Of a DNA stretch of 64,000 nucleotides, positions 35,597 through 44,268 are shown in pieces. The notes under the pieces are model-generated. The model did not search any database, was not told the DNA's origin, and saw nothing but the letters and a program-made list of their open reading frames with translations. Every line of letters begins with the position of its first letter. Positions within the stretch are counted from its first letter, which is position 1. The position numbers were made by a program, and so were the translations under genes. The stretch lies in NCBI RefSeq assembly GCF_001570365.1, contig NZ_BBYK01000044.1, positions 62,001 to 126,000 of the forward strand, in the 5' to 3' direction. Source of the DNA: Microtetraspora fusca (GTDB lineage: Bacteria > Actinomycetota > Actinomycetes > Streptosporangiales > Streptosporangiaceae).

Positions 35597-36952
35597 TCAG
35601 TCGGCCCACAGCGCGCGGCCCATCCTCGCGACCGCGTCACCGGCCAGATTCTCCGTGACGTGGGTGTACCGCTTCGTCGTGGTGAGCTGGGAGTGCCCCA
35701 GGATGACCTGAACGACCCGCATGTCCACGCCCTGCTCCAGGAGGAGCGTCGCGGCTGTGTGCCGAGCATCGTGGACTCTGGCGTCCTTCTCGACCTCGGC
35801 CAGGCGGAGCAGTTCCTTCCACTCCTCCCAGTCGTTCCGCGCCTCGATCGGGCTACCGTCCGGCTCACACCAGACGAGGTTCCGGTCCTGCCACTTCTCC
35901 CCCGCCGCCCGGCGTTCGGCGTCCTGGGCTTCACGGTGGAGCTTCAGAAGGGGAATCAGCGGCGGAGGGAGCGGGACGGTTCGCCGGCTCTTGCCCTTGG
36001 GCTTCACGAACGCCCATCCGCCGATGCGCTGTGGGCAGGACGGCGCGTGCTTAGTGCAGCCGGGTTCGCAGAACTTCGGGCACTTACCGCCGTGCCTGTC
36101 ACAGGAGGCCGGGCAGCGCTGCTTGACGCAGGTGTGCCGCCGTCCGGACGTCCGTTTGGCCTTGGAGCAGTCGGCCGGGCACGGGTACCGGTGACGGTCA
36201 GCGCCGCAGGCGTGGGGATCGTCGCAGCCGTGCCGGTAACGCTGGTGCTTGATCTGCCAGTAGATCCGGAGCTGCCCCTTCTTCAGGTCCACGTACTTCC
36301 ACCGCAGCCCCAGCGCCTCACATTGCCGAAGACCGAGCGCGAGAGCCACCGACCAGCGCGTACCGTTCCGGCGATCCTGGGCGACGTCGAGGATGTCGCG
36401 CGCCTCGTCCTCCGAGAGCGGCTCTATCTCGACCTCTTCGCCGTTCGGTGCGTCGATCAGGCCGCAGACGTTGCGGCTGATGATCTCGCGGCGTACGGCG
36501 AGCTTGATCGCCCGCGAGAGGATGCGATGGATCTGCAAGATGGTGTTCGGCTTGAGGTCCTGCTGGTTCAGCCAGCCATAGAAGGCGTCCAGGTGCTCCG
36601 GCCGGAGCCGATCGAGCCGATGGGAGCCGAGCCGCGGAATGATCCACCGCTCAACCTTGGGCCGGTAGGTGCTGACGAGCGTTTCCTGACTGACGTTCAG
36701 CGGCGCGATCTCGTCGAGGTAGACCCGCATCCACTCTTTTACGGTCGGCACCTTCCCCGGCTTGTCGATCTTTCCGGAGTCGCGCGACTTCTCCAGCTCT
36801 TGGACCTTGCGCGTGACCTCCGCTTCGGTCTTGCCGATACGGTGCCGCCGGTCGGGCGTGCCGTCGTCCTTGACGCCCATCGTGACCCAGCCGTGCCACT
36901 TGCCGTCCTTGCCGAAATAGATCGACGACCGGCCGTTGGGCTTCCGCGACAT
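35597..36952 (-). CDS. int: Tyrosine site-specific integrase of the AICE
   Basis: A 451-residue tyrosine recombinase. It has an N-terminal AP2-like/SAM-like DNA-binding region and a catalytic domain with Arg in [14 protein letters not shown]-x-x-R in [18 protein letters not shown], His in LGHSQLTT and Tyr in KRYTHV. A Cys/His-rich insertion of about 70 residues (about 218-290) separates the first catalytic Arg from the rest; similar zinc-binding insertions occur in Streptomyces integrases. ATG 36952 overlaps the xis stop (TGATG). It lies 85 bp from attL and should catalyse integration into tRNA-Lys. Confidence 0.93.
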   Translation of the reverse strand: MSRKPNGRSSIYFGKDGKWHGWVTMGVKDDGTPDRRHRIGKTEAEVTRKVQELEKSRDSGKIDKPGKVPTVKEWMRVYLDEIAPLNVSQETLVSTYRPKVERWIIPRLGSHRLDRLRPEHLDAFYGWLNQQDLKPNTILQIHRILSRAIKLAVRREIISRNVCGLIDAPNGEEVEIEPLSEDEARDILDVAQDRRNGTRWSVALALGLRQCEALGLRWKYVDLKKGQLRIYWQIKHQRYRHGCDDPHACGADRHRYPCPADCSKAKRTSGRRHTCVKQRCPASCDRHGGKCPKFCEPGCTKHAPSCPQRIGGWAFVKPKGKSRRTVPLPPPLIPLLKLHREAQDAERRAAGEKWQDRNLVWCEPDGSPIEARNDWEEWKELLRLAEVEKDARVHDARHTAATLLLEQGVDMRVVQVILGHSQLTTTKRYTHVTENLAGDAVARMGRALWAD

Positions 36953-37128
36953 CACGCCACCTCTTGCAGGTGACGGGCAAACTCCTGGAGGGCGTCAGCC
37001 GGGACGAGGCGGTAGCCCTCGTACTTGACCGAGCGCAGTTCGCCTGACTTGATCAGCCGGAACACCGCTGTACGGCTCATGCCGAGCACGACCGCCGCGT
37101 CCTTGGGCCGGTAGAAGAGTCGATCCAT
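36952..37128 (-). CDS. xis: Excisionase-type MerR-like HTH protein
   Basis: A 58-residue DNA-binding protein with the excisionase winged-helix pattern: [20 protein letters not shown], then [21 protein letters not shown] 37128 is chosen because the domain begins directly after it and it overlaps the rep stop codon. Its own stop overlaps the int start by one base. It should bias the recombinase towards excision. Confidence 0.9.
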   Translation of the reverse strand: MDRLFYRPKDAAVVLGMSRTAVFRLIKSGELRSVKYEGYRLVPADALQEFARHLQEVA

Positions 37129-38807
37129 CACGCCGCCCTCCCTTCTGTTGCCGAAAGATCTTGTCCGTCTGCTTGGGCTTGGAGCCGGGCCAGGTGGTTG
37201 CGCCATCGCTGGCGTTCGTGGACCGACCGCAGAAGCCGGACGCCGATGGGGTCGAGGCCGGGATCACCGGGCTTGACCGGCCGCCAGACGTACCGGTGTG
37301 GGTCGACTGGCTCGTCTGGCAGGCCGAGGGCTTCCAGGACCCACGTACGGCGGTCGTGCTTGTGCTCGGTGAGGGTCTTGTTCGACCACTTCCGGGAGAC
37401 CAGGACCCGGCGGCCCGCGTAGCCGAGGTGCTCGGGCTTGTGCGCCTTGCCCCGGCACCGGCCAGGGATCATGCCCGGCTTGGCGCCCTTGGGCTGGACG
37501 CCGTACCGGAGCCAGTTCGGGCACGTGGGCGAGCACGGCTCATAGCGGAGGGCGTTGCCGAGGCGTTCCGCGTGCTCCCGTTGCGCGGAGTCGTCCGGGT
37601 CGATCGCATCCCCGATGGACTTGGTCAGGTACTTCGACAGGTAGCGGATGCACGTGTCGGCATCGGTCGTACCGGCAAGGACGCCTTGGACGTCGAGCTG
37701 AGGACCGAAGGTCAGCACGTGGAGCGGTTCGGCCTCGTCATCCTGGTCGAGTTCGTCGAGGGCTTCATCCCAGGTGGGCAGGATCACGCCGGTTTCCGGG
37801 TCGAGGTAACCGACCCCGTCCGCCCACACCGGCAGGTGGTCCCCCTCGAACCTCACGGTGTCGACAGATGGCCACCACACCTGGTGGTACGTGGCCGCCG
37901 CAATCTGCTTGATCTCCGCACGCGGCAGGTGGCCCCGGACCGCCATGTGCAGATGCGGGGCGAGCCGCTTCTGAGGTTCGACGGCCGCGAAGTACTGAAC
38001 GTCGAACCCGGCCACGCGGCGGAGGTTCTGCACGAAGCGGTCCACCAGCTTGGAGAAGTGCAGCGCATCCCGAGCAGCCCGCCCGTAGTCATACGTGCTC
38101 GGATCGACGGGCGCGCCGTTCTTCCTGACCCGCCCGTACGAGGGCAGGGTGAGCGTGATGAACATCGATGGCCGGAATGTCTTACCGTTCGAGCCGGTGA
38201 AGGTCCGCCCGAGCGTCGTGGCGCTCATGGTCCGCTTGGGCAGGTCCGGGGCGTCCTGCCGCCGCCTCGTGGACCGCGACCGCTTCCCCGAGGTTCGGCC
38301 GAGGACATTGCCGCGCATCCCGGCCCGGGTGATCTCGTCGTCCAGGTCGCCTATCGCCGCGTCGAGGTCGGTTGTGTCCTCGCCGGCCTTCTCCGCTTCG
38401 TCCCGCCAGGCTTGCGCGTCGGCGCGGAGTTCGACGAGGTAGCGCTGATAGTCGTCGGCCTCATCGGGGGTGTTGACCGGCTCGTGGTCGAGGTGCCAGC
38501 CCTCCCGACACTGGGCCATCCGAAGCTGCCGATTCCGCTTGGCACAGGGTGGGCACTTGCTCTCCAAGGTCGCCCCGCACGGCACGTCGATGGTTTCGAC
38601 CTTGCCGGTGTAAGTGTCGAGCCGCCGCAGGGCGATGGGGCGGATGCACACGCCGTATTGCTTGGCGATCTCTTCGACGACCTCGCGGGCGAGTGGCTGG
38701 GCCATGCGCAGCGCGCGAGGTGTTGCCCGGTTGACGGGGCGGGAGGAGGGGCCGGGGGAGATCGCCTGGTCTCCCCCGGCCGGGTTGGCGTCGGTGGTGT
38801 CGGTCAA
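37128..38807 (-). CDS. Rolling-circle replication initiator (RepSA-like)
   Basis: A 559-residue replication initiator of pSAM2-type elements. N-terminal cysteines (CGATLESKCPPCAKRNRQ) suggest a zinc site. The HUH motif is LAPHLHMAVRG, and a Tyr-containing helix IRYLSKYLTKSIGD is the probable nicking site. A C-terminal GYAGRRVLVSRKWSNKTL block is typical of RepSA. TTG 38807 is the start: AAAGGAGG lies 4 bases upstream, and the stop of the small zinc-ribbon gene overlaps it (TTGA). It would nick the excised circle for replication. Confidence 0.88.
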   Translation of the reverse strand: MTDTTDANPAGGDQAISPGPSSRPVNRATPRALRMAQPLAREVVEEIAKQYGVCIRPIALRRLDTYTGKVETIDVPCGATLESKCPPCAKRNRQLRMAQCREGWHLDHEPVNTPDEADDYQRYLVELRADAQAWRDEAEKAGEDTTDLDAAIGDLDDEITRAGMRGNVLGRTSGKRSRSTRRRQDAPDLPKRTMSATTLGRTFTGSNGKTFRPSMFITLTLPSYGRVRKNGAPVDPSTYDYGRAARDALHFSKLVDRFVQNLRRVAGFDVQYFAAVEPQKRLAPHLHMAVRGHLPRAEIKQIAAATYHQVWWPSVDTVRFEGDHLPVWADGVGYLDPETGVILPTWDEALDELDQDDEAEPLHVLTFGPQLDVQGVLAGTTDADTCIRYLSKYLTKSIGDAIDPDDSAQREHAERLGNALRYEPCSPTCPNWLRYGVQPKGAKPGMIPGRCRGKAHKPEHLGYAGRRVLVSRKWSNKTLTEHKHDRRTWVLEALGLPDEPVDPHRYVWRPVKPGDPGLDPIGVRLLRSVHERQRWRNHLARLQAQADGQDLSATEGRAA

Positions 38808-38956
38808 CTGTCCTCCTTTCCGATCTCGGGGAAGGTGAGCGCGGTCTGTCCGCATTCGCGGCACTCGATCAGGCCCCGCACGGGGTCGAGCCACAGCACG
38901 TCGAGCGCGGCGCAGCAGGAGCAGCGCAAGCCGTCGAGCAGGTGAGCCAGGATCAC
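38804..38956 (-). CDS. 50-residue zinc-ribbon protein between tra and rep
   Basis: A small gene easily missed. GTG 38956 overlaps the stop of the FtsK-like gene (GTGA), and its own stop overlaps the TTG start of rep (TTGA). The product has a CSCC cluster near residue 12 and CREC near residue 34, a four-cysteine zinc ribbon, and ends EIGKEDS. The tight coupling on both sides argues it is translated. A role in replication or transfer is inferred from position. Confidence 0.7.
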   Translation of the reverse strand: MILAHLLDGLRCSCCAALDVLWLDPVRGLIECRECGQTALTFPEIGKEDS

Positions 38957-40455
38957 GGCGCTGCCTCCCGCATGACCGGCACGCGGGTCGTGAGGGACGT
39001 AGGGCTCGGGGCCGTCGTCTGCTCCATGACCAGCTCGGTATCCACAGCCTGTGCGTACTCGGCGACCATGGCCCGGATGTCGTCGTCGGAGACGTATGCG
39101 GCCCGCACCCGCACCGGATCCGGCGAGGTCTCCAGTCGGACGTATCCGACGCCCGCCCCGAGTTCGGGAACCGGTGAGATGTGGTCGGCCAGCGCACCGC
39201 GATCACGTGCGCCATCACCGAGGACCATGTCAACCTGTTCGGACTCATCGAGCCGGAGCGCGATCTTGTCGGGGAACAAGTTGCGGATGTTCATGACCTC
39301 CTTGCGCGGGTCCTGCAACGCGGCCATGACCCCGACGCCGACCGCCCGCCCCTGGGTCGTCAGGGTCGCGAGCGCGGCCGTGATCCGCTGCTTGAGTGCC
39401 CGGTCGGACTGGTAGGCGGTGAGGAACGCGACCTCATCGACGAGCACCAGGACGAACGGGTCCGCCACCGTCGCGGTGTGGGAGCGCTGGAGTCCGGCGA
39501 AGCGTCCGGCGCGTTCCTGCATGACCGTGACCGCCTGGTCGAGCAGGTCGGCGCACTGTTCCGGGTCGGCCGCGTACCGGGTGAACAGGTCACGGCCGAA
39601 CGAGAGCTCCATCAGCTTGGGGTCGAGCGCCCAGAGTTCGACCAGGCCCGCCCGCAGCGCGGGGAGCAAGCCGCGGATTGTCGACCAGAGGAACGAGCCT
39701 TTGCCGGCCCCGGTCGCTCCCGCGATCAGGACATGTGTGCCGTGGACCTTGAGCCGGTAGGGTGTGCCGTCCTCGCGGGCGCCGATCTCGACCGGCACCA
39801 CCGAGACCACGTCAGGGATCGGAACGGCAGGTAGCGGAACGGCCAGCGGGTCACGACGCGGGAAAGTCAGCACGAGCCGCCCAGCACGAGCGATCGAAAC
39901 CCGGCAGGTTCGGGAGTCGAAGCCGTGGGCGAGCTGGTCGGTTCGGTCGGCCCAGTCTTTGACCGCCTGCCCGTTGAGCATCTTCACGGTGACGCGGTCG
40001 GCCCAGCCGTCGCACTCGACCCGCACGAGCCGGGGCAGGTAGTCCCGGCCGCGTAAGTGCCGTCCGAGACCGGAGACGATCATCACGGGTTGCCAGTGAC
40101 GGCGGTAGATCCAGACGCGCCGCCAGAAGGCGAGCAGCCGCCAGGCAACCAACCGCGCGAACGAGCCCCGGTGAAGCGATGCCCAGGACAGGCCCGCCAG
40201 GAGGACGAGGCCGACGAGGAGCAGGGCGAGACGCCAGCCGTACAGGGTCCAGATCACGCCGGGGACGACGGGCACGGCGACGGCGATCGGATGCCGCCAG
40301 ACGAGCCGGACCAGGCCCGCGACCAGGCGCGACAGCCAGATCACGATCGTCACGAACGCCGGGGTGCGGACGACGGCCGGACGGAAGACAACAGCGGTGT
40401 CGGGTGTGGTGGAGACGAGGTTGCGCGCCTCGTCTCCGGGGAGCTTGCGGAACAT
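38953..40455 (-). CDS. FtsK/SpoIIIE-type DNA translocase (Tra, conjugative transfer)
   Basis: The 500-residue transfer protein has N-terminal membrane helices (about 30-95) and an FtsK-like motor with Walker A VLIAGATGAGKGSFLWS and Walker B FVLVLVDEVAFL. Single translocases of this kind move double-stranded DNA between hyphae in AICE conjugation (TraSA of pSAM2). ATG 40455 follows AGAGGAAA. It overlaps the next gene by four bases. Confidence 0.92.
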   Translation of the reverse strand: MFRKLPGDEARNLVSTTPDTAVVFRPAVVRTPAFVTIVIWLSRLVAGLVRLVWRHPIAVAVPVVPGVIWTLYGWRLALLLVGLVLLAGLSWASLHRGSFARLVAWRLLAFWRRVWIYRRHWQPVMIVSGLGRHLRGRDYLPRLVRVECDGWADRVTVKMLNGQAVKDWADRTDQLAHGFDSRTCRVSIARAGRLVLTFPRRDPLAVPLPAVPIPDVVSVVPVEIGAREDGTPYRLKVHGTHVLIAGATGAGKGSFLWSTIRGLLPALRAGLVELWALDPKLMELSFGRDLFTRYAADPEQCADLLDQAVTVMQERAGRFAGLQRSHTATVADPFVLVLVDEVAFLTAYQSDRALKQRITAALATLTTQGRAVGVGVMAALQDPRKEVMNIRNLFPDKIALRLDESEQVDMVLGDGARDRGALADHISPVPELGAGVGYVRLETSPDPVRVRAAYVSDDDIRAMVAEYAQAVDTELVMEQTTAPSPTSLTTRVPVMREAAP

Positions 40456-40543
40456 TAGGCTTGGTTTCCTCTCTCAAGCATTCGCGTGTGTGGGAGATCA
40501 GGGGCCGCCGGAAGGACCAGTTCCAGCGGCCCCGCTTCATCTC

Positions 40544-40858
40544 TCAGGCCGCCTCACCGGAGGCCCGAGGAGTGGCCGATTGCTGCTCGTCGTGTAGGCG
40601 CTCGCAGTCGGCCAGGTAGCGCGCGGCGGCGTTGAAGATCTGCCGGGCAATGTCGACATCGGTCGTGGTGACCGGCCCGGCCCCGCTGGTCGAGATCGAG
40701 ATGTCGGCCTCGCGGGAGGAAACCGACAACATCGGCCGTTCACCGTGCAGCACTGAGGCACGCGCCCGCAGATCCGGCGTGTAGAACGAGACGCTGATCC
40801 GGGGCGGCTCGCCGGGATCGATCGACATCGAGACGTAGGTGTACGGGGCGTGTTCCAT
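40544..40858 (-). CDS. AICE small protein, paralogue of its upstream neighbour
   Basis: 104 residues, unknown function. The segment TTTDVDIARQIFNAAARYLA parallels TAEDVEFARTLAREAASFAR in the preceding gene, so the two are diverged duplicates. ATG 40858 overlaps the stop of that gene (TGATG). No membrane helix or catalytic motif is visible. Confidence 0.75.
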   Translation of the reverse strand: MEHAPYTYVSMSIDPGEPPRISVSFYTPDLRARASVLHGERPMLSVSSREADISISTSGAGPVTTTDVDIARQIFNAAARYLADCERLHDEQQSATPRASGEAA

Positions 40859-41130
40859 CAGGCCGCCACCCCTCGACCGTCCGGCAAGCCGTGGAACATG
40901 CGCTCCACCGACCGGGCGAACGAGGCCGCCTCACGCGCCAGGGTCCGGGCGAACTCCACATCTTCGGCCGTGACGTGGTCGGCGGCCGATGTGGTGACGA
41001 GCACCTGCACGCCGCCGAAGACCAGCCCCAGCACCGGGGAGCGCTGCGGGTACGGGTGGTTGACCGCCGAGGCGCCCGGCCCCGTCTTGAGACTGATCGT
41101 GCTCACGGGGTGAGCCATACGCCGCCCCAT
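40858..41130 (-). CDS. AICE small protein, paralogue of the next gene
   Basis: 90 residues, starting MGRRMAHPVSTISLKTG. It is similar to the downstream gene in its C-terminal half (DHVTAEDVEFARTLAREA). ATG 41130 overlaps the pra stop codon (TGATG); ATG 41118 is an alternative. Such small proteins are common between pra and tra in AICEs. Function unknown. Confidence 0.72.
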   Translation of the reverse strand: MGRRMAHPVSTISLKTGPGASAVNHPYPQRSPVLGLVFGGVQVLVTTSAADHVTAEDVEFARTLAREAASFARSVERMFHGLPDGRGVAA

Positions 41131-41540
41131 CACGCCGCGTCCTTCGCGCTCGCGGTCTTGCCCGTCCGGACGGCGCGCATTTCGCGGACCCGGATCGAGT
41201 ACGCCAGCCGGTTGGTGTTGCTGTTGACGTACGGCGTGACCGTGACGCCGTCGAACTCCACCGGCGTGAACGGCACCCCCGGCACCGGGGCCGGCGGAAC
41301 CGGCTGCACCGCGGCCAGGATCTTCACCGCCACCGTCTTCTGCGACGGCTTGAGCGTCGGGTCCGCGTCCATCACCGCGACCTGCCAGACCAGTTCCCTC
41401 GTCTGCTTGTCGCGAGCCTGGACGAACCGGCCGTTGGTCGAAGCGTCGAAGTCCTTGACCGCCTCGACCTCGCCCACTAGGTAGCAGCCGTGCGGGAACA
41501 CCATGTCGAACGTGACCGGGATAGGTCCCTGTAGAGCCAT
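41130..41540 (-). CDS. pra: Plasmid replication, integration and excision activator (Pra-like)
   Basis: The 136-residue protein starts MALQGPIPVTFDMVFPHGCY and contains LVWQVAVMDADP and PFTPVEFDGVTVTPYVNSN, which I recognise as the Pra family that activates rep-xis-int transcription in pSAM2-like elements. ATG 41540 is preceded by GAGGAGG at 8 bases. It is the first gene of the operon, and its promoter region carries two copies of the presumed GntR operator. Confidence 0.82.
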   Translation of the reverse strand: MALQGPIPVTFDMVFPHGCYLVGEVEAVKDFDASTNGRFVQARDKQTRELVWQVAVMDADPTLKPSQKTVAVKILAAVQPVPPAPVPGVPFTPVEFDGVTVTPYVNSNTNRLAYSIRVREMRAVRTGKTASAKDAA

Positions 41541-41565
41541 GTCGCCCACCTCCTCTTGTCATCCT

Positions 41566-41637
41566 CTCGACAACTCGTATTGTCGAGTGATTCGAGAGTA
41601 GCAACGAGATGCAGGCTCGACAAGTCGAGTTGCCGAG
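41566..41637. promoter_or_regulatory. Two operator-like palindromes upstream of pra
   Basis: CTCGACAA-CTCGTA-TTGTCGAG (41566-41587) is a perfect 8-bp inverted repeat. A related site at 41616-41637 contains CTCGACAAGTCGAGTT. A third copy (CGACAAGTCGAGTT, reversed) lies at 44180-44193, in front of the GntR gene. A TTGCTA/AATACG promoter pair on the minus strand overlaps the first site. These are probable KorSA-like repressor sites. Confidence 0.7.
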
Positions 41638-41759
41638 CTTTTTGAAGAGTTGATCTGCGTACGCTGACCACCATGGCGGGAAACATCCCAAGGCGGGCGA
41701 AAGCGGCCGCCCTCAGATGGGTGACCACCTTGGGCGGCCCTCACATCCCCAGCACGCGT

Positions 41760-41957
41760 TCCCTACAAAGGGCACAGCAAGCCTGTCAGAGAGAAGATCG
41801 CCAACTCCAGCCCACGCCACGCTCCGCGGCCCCGGGCGAGCGAGCCAATGCCCAGTTGAAGAGTTGGCGCGACCTTCAGAAACTACGCTGCCGCCCCAAA
41901 CGAGCAGGTCAGCTCGTGAAAGCTATTCACGTCCTTCAGACCCGAGAAGCAGGATGA
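41760..41957 (+). pseudogene. C-terminal remnant of a DDE transposase
   Basis: The plus strand carries YKGHSKPVREKIANSS in one frame and GERANAQLKSWRDLQKLRCR plus AGQLVKAIHVLQTREAG in another. These match the end of IS5-type transposases. The frame is broken and no upstream catalytic part is present, so it is a scar. Confidence 0.5.
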
Positions 41958-42229
41958 AAGGGCTAGCGACTTGCCCGATGCCCGTTGGGTTTTGATCGAA
42001 TCTGCGTTGACGGCGGTGCTCCACGCGCCATCATTCGCCAACCCGCAACACGGACTACCACCTGGGAGGGCGTGAGGCGTATTTCGGGCTGCGCCAATCA
42101 ATTACTTAAGTAGGACCAGAAACGACAGGCGGACTAGCCGTGGAACATCGCAAACTGTAGCCTCTTGACAGAAACCGTCCGTGTCAGCATGTATGGTCGC
42201 GACGCACAGTTGATGCAAGAGGGGGTAGC

Positions 42230-43258
42230 GTGGCGCGAATCCGGCCAACCCGTCGCATTGAACGCGCCGGGGTCAACGCGCTTCGAACGCTTCTTGAAGA
42301 GAATGATCATCTCGTTCAAGAGATAGACGGCAGTATCGATCATGGCGAAGACCTGTATGTAATATTCACGCGGAATGGCCGAAGGACTGGTCATGTCATC
42401 GCGGCACAGGTCAAGAGTGGCCGGAAGTATAAGCGAGCAAATGGCTACGCGATCCCCGTAGATGATCACGCTCAAGACTGGAGAAATAGCCGGATTCCGG
42501 TAATAGGCGTAGTGTACGACAATGACAACAAGGAGCTCTGCTGGGTAAACTTGACAAAGGTCCTCAAGGAATACAATGCACAACTTAGTTGGATTCCGGT
42601 GCCGGCTGAGAATGTCATGTCGAAGTCTTCGTTGCGCGGTATCGTCGCAGAACTGGAAGCATTCATTGATCTGGAGGGCATGAGAGTTCGCCGATCATCC
42701 GTTGCAGAGGTTCTAGAGATAGCAATCAGAGCAAGGCGTGCGGGATTGCTTGACCATCTAGATGATCCCGATGACCCTAACCCGCTCTTTGAGCCTCTCG
42801 CAGACTTCGCCCTCAAGCACGAGAAGCCCTTGAAGCATCTCATCAAGCATTCGCCTAAGTATCTCTTGCTGTGCATTCTCGGCATGATCATGGCCTTTGA
42901 GTGGCCGCATCAGGTGAGATTCGTTCACACCTATTCACAGCTCGATCCGGTCATTTGGATAGGCAACATCTATCTCTTTACATATGTTCTTGCCTTGATA
43001 ATGTTCTTTGAATTCAAGGCCGGGCGTGTGCCAAGATTTACCGGATATATATTCACGCTAATTATGTGCAACTTCTATGTGAATCCATTCTTTATGGGGG
43101 ACGGCAAGCAAGATTTCGACGTCTTTTGGGGTAGCACATGGATTACAGTTGGAGTATTTCTCCCCACTTTTGGATATAAGCTCGCAGTGATTCATTATGT
43201 GCGTGCTGCTCTAGAGAGACGGAGGCGCAAAGCGCGAAGCAGCGCTCTTAATTCGTAG
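42230..43258 (+). CDS. DUF4365-like nuclease domain fused to membrane helices
   Basis: A 342-residue AICE cargo protein. Residues 1-150 resemble DUF4365, a PD-(D/E)xK-type fold: GSIDHGEDLYV (Glu40/Asp41) and VIAAQVKSG (Gln60, Lys62) fit the catalytic pattern. A linker (150-205) is followed by about four membrane helices, for example YLLLCILGMIMAF and IYLFTYVLALIMFFEF. The start is GTG 42230, behind GGGGG. Codon use is much more AT-rich than the flanks, indicating recent acquisition. A membrane-tethered nuclease suggests phage or plasmid defence, but that is inference. Confidence 0.7.
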   Translation: MARIRPTRRIERAGVNALRTLLEENDHLVQEIDGSIDHGEDLYVIFTRNGRRTGHVIAAQVKSGRKYKRANGYAIPVDDHAQDWRNSRIPVIGVVYDNDNKELCWVNLTKVLKEYNAQLSWIPVPAENVMSKSSLRGIVAELEAFIDLEGMRVRRSSVAEVLEIAIRARRAGLLDHLDDPDDPNPLFEPLADFALKHEKPLKHLIKHSPKYLLLCILGMIMAFEWPHQVRFVHTYSQLDPVIWIGNIYLFTYVLALIMFFEFKAGRVPRFTGYIFTLIMCNFYVNPFFMGDGKQDFDVFWGSTWITVGVFLPTFGYKLAVIHYVRAALERRRRKARSSALNS

Positions 43259-43433
43259 CAGTCGACGAAAGTAGCGGCTATGTTCCGCCACGGTGTGGAC
43301 CGCTCCGGGTTTCGTGGAGGCCCTGGTGTGATCCGGAGCGTTCGCTGCCATCGCGTCTTCCACTGGATCAGTCAGAAATCGGCGGGCATCTTCCATGGGA
43401 TGCGCGCTGAGGCTCCGGTTCTCCTGCCCCTCC

Positions 43434-44165
43434 TCAGAGGGAGTAAGCGTCTTCCAGCTCGTGAACGTCTCCAGGGAGGACCAGGTCAACGACGAGGGCC
43501 GGACGGCCGCCGCCGTTGTAGACGCTGGCCAGCACGCCGAGGACGGGCGCGGTTTTGCGGAGTTCCAAGAGCTTGGCCTCTTCCGCCGACGGATGCCGAG
43601 CGCTGAGCCGTTCCGCGACATGTTCGAGCTTGAGCCCCTTGGACTCCTGGAGATGCTGACGGATGCTCACCGCGAGGAGTTCGGAGCTGCCGAGGCCGGT
43701 GCCGTCGGCCAGTTCTGCAAGGCACCAGATGGTGACGAGGTCGATCGGTCGGTCAGCGTCTCGGAAGAGCACCCGTCGCATCATCACCGGCGTCTTCTCA
43801 GGCACGCCCAGAAGCTTCGCCACGCTCCCTGGAGCAGGGTAAGCGCCAGCGTTCACCAGTACGCCGTTCTCGTCTGCTTCCGCCCGATCCAGTACGGCCC
43901 GGCCGGGCCGGGAACTCTCCTCCACTGCGACCGGTGGGGCCGCCTTCACGAAAGAGCCTTTGCCGTGCTCCCGTTCGATCACGCCGCGAAGCTGGAGAAC
44001 CTGGAGAGCCCGAACGACGGTGGGGCGGCTGACGTGGAACTCTTTGACGAGTTGCGTCTCAGAGGGAAGAAGCGAGCCAGGCGCATAGGTGCCGTCCTCG
44101 ATCCGCCGCCGGATCGACTGGACGATCTGTACGTATTTCGGCGGAGCGTACTCTTCAGACGACAT
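43434..44165 (-). CDS. GntR family regulator with UTRA domain (KorSA-like)
   Basis: The 243-residue repressor has an N-terminal GntR winged helix (YVQIVQSIRRRIEDGTYAPG, then LLPSETQLVKEFHVSRPTVV) and a C-terminal UTRA-type effector domain. In pSAM2-like elements this protein (KorSA) represses pra and thereby excision and transfer. The presumed operator at 44180-44193 lies 15 bp upstream of its ATG, implying autorepression. Two more copies are in front of pra. Confidence 0.88.
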   Translation of the reverse strand: MSSEEYAPPKYVQIVQSIRRRIEDGTYAPGSLLPSETQLVKEFHVSRPTVVRALQVLQLRGVIEREHGKGSFVKAAPPVAVEESSRPGRAVLDRAEADENGVLVNAGAYPAPGSVAKLLGVPEKTPVMMRRVLFRDADRPIDLVTIWCLAELADGTGLGSSELLAVSIRQHLQESKGLKLEHVAERLSARHPSAEEAKLLELRKTAPVLGVLASVYNGGGRPALVVDLVLPGDVHELEDAYSL

Positions 44166-44179
44166 GACGACTTCCCTAG

Positions 44180-44193
44180 AACTCGACTTGTCG
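44180..44193. promoter_or_regulatory. Operator copy upstream of the GntR gene
   Basis: AACTCGACTTGTCG is the reverse complement of the core of the operator at 41616-41637. It lies between the GntR start codon (44165) and the divergent region. Confidence 0.65.
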
Positions 44194-44268
44194 TGAAGTC
44201 TAGCTATGCCTTTACGGTCTGTCTCCCCCAGGCGGGAACCCCGAGGCGCGACGGCGCAGGAGCTTTCC

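Larger units (their letters stand above)
41541..42229. other. Gene-free control region and transposase scar
   Basis: This 689-bp stretch contains operators at 41566-41587 and 41616-41637, a transposase remnant at about 41760-41957, and otherwise nothing I can call. Base composition drops towards 42100, where the AT-richer cargo gene begins. Confidence 0.6.

Noticed and set aside
37161-38945. Plus-strand frame of about 590 codons opposite rep
   Set aside because: Antisense shadow; rep on the minus strand has HUH and zinc motifs and coupled neighbours.
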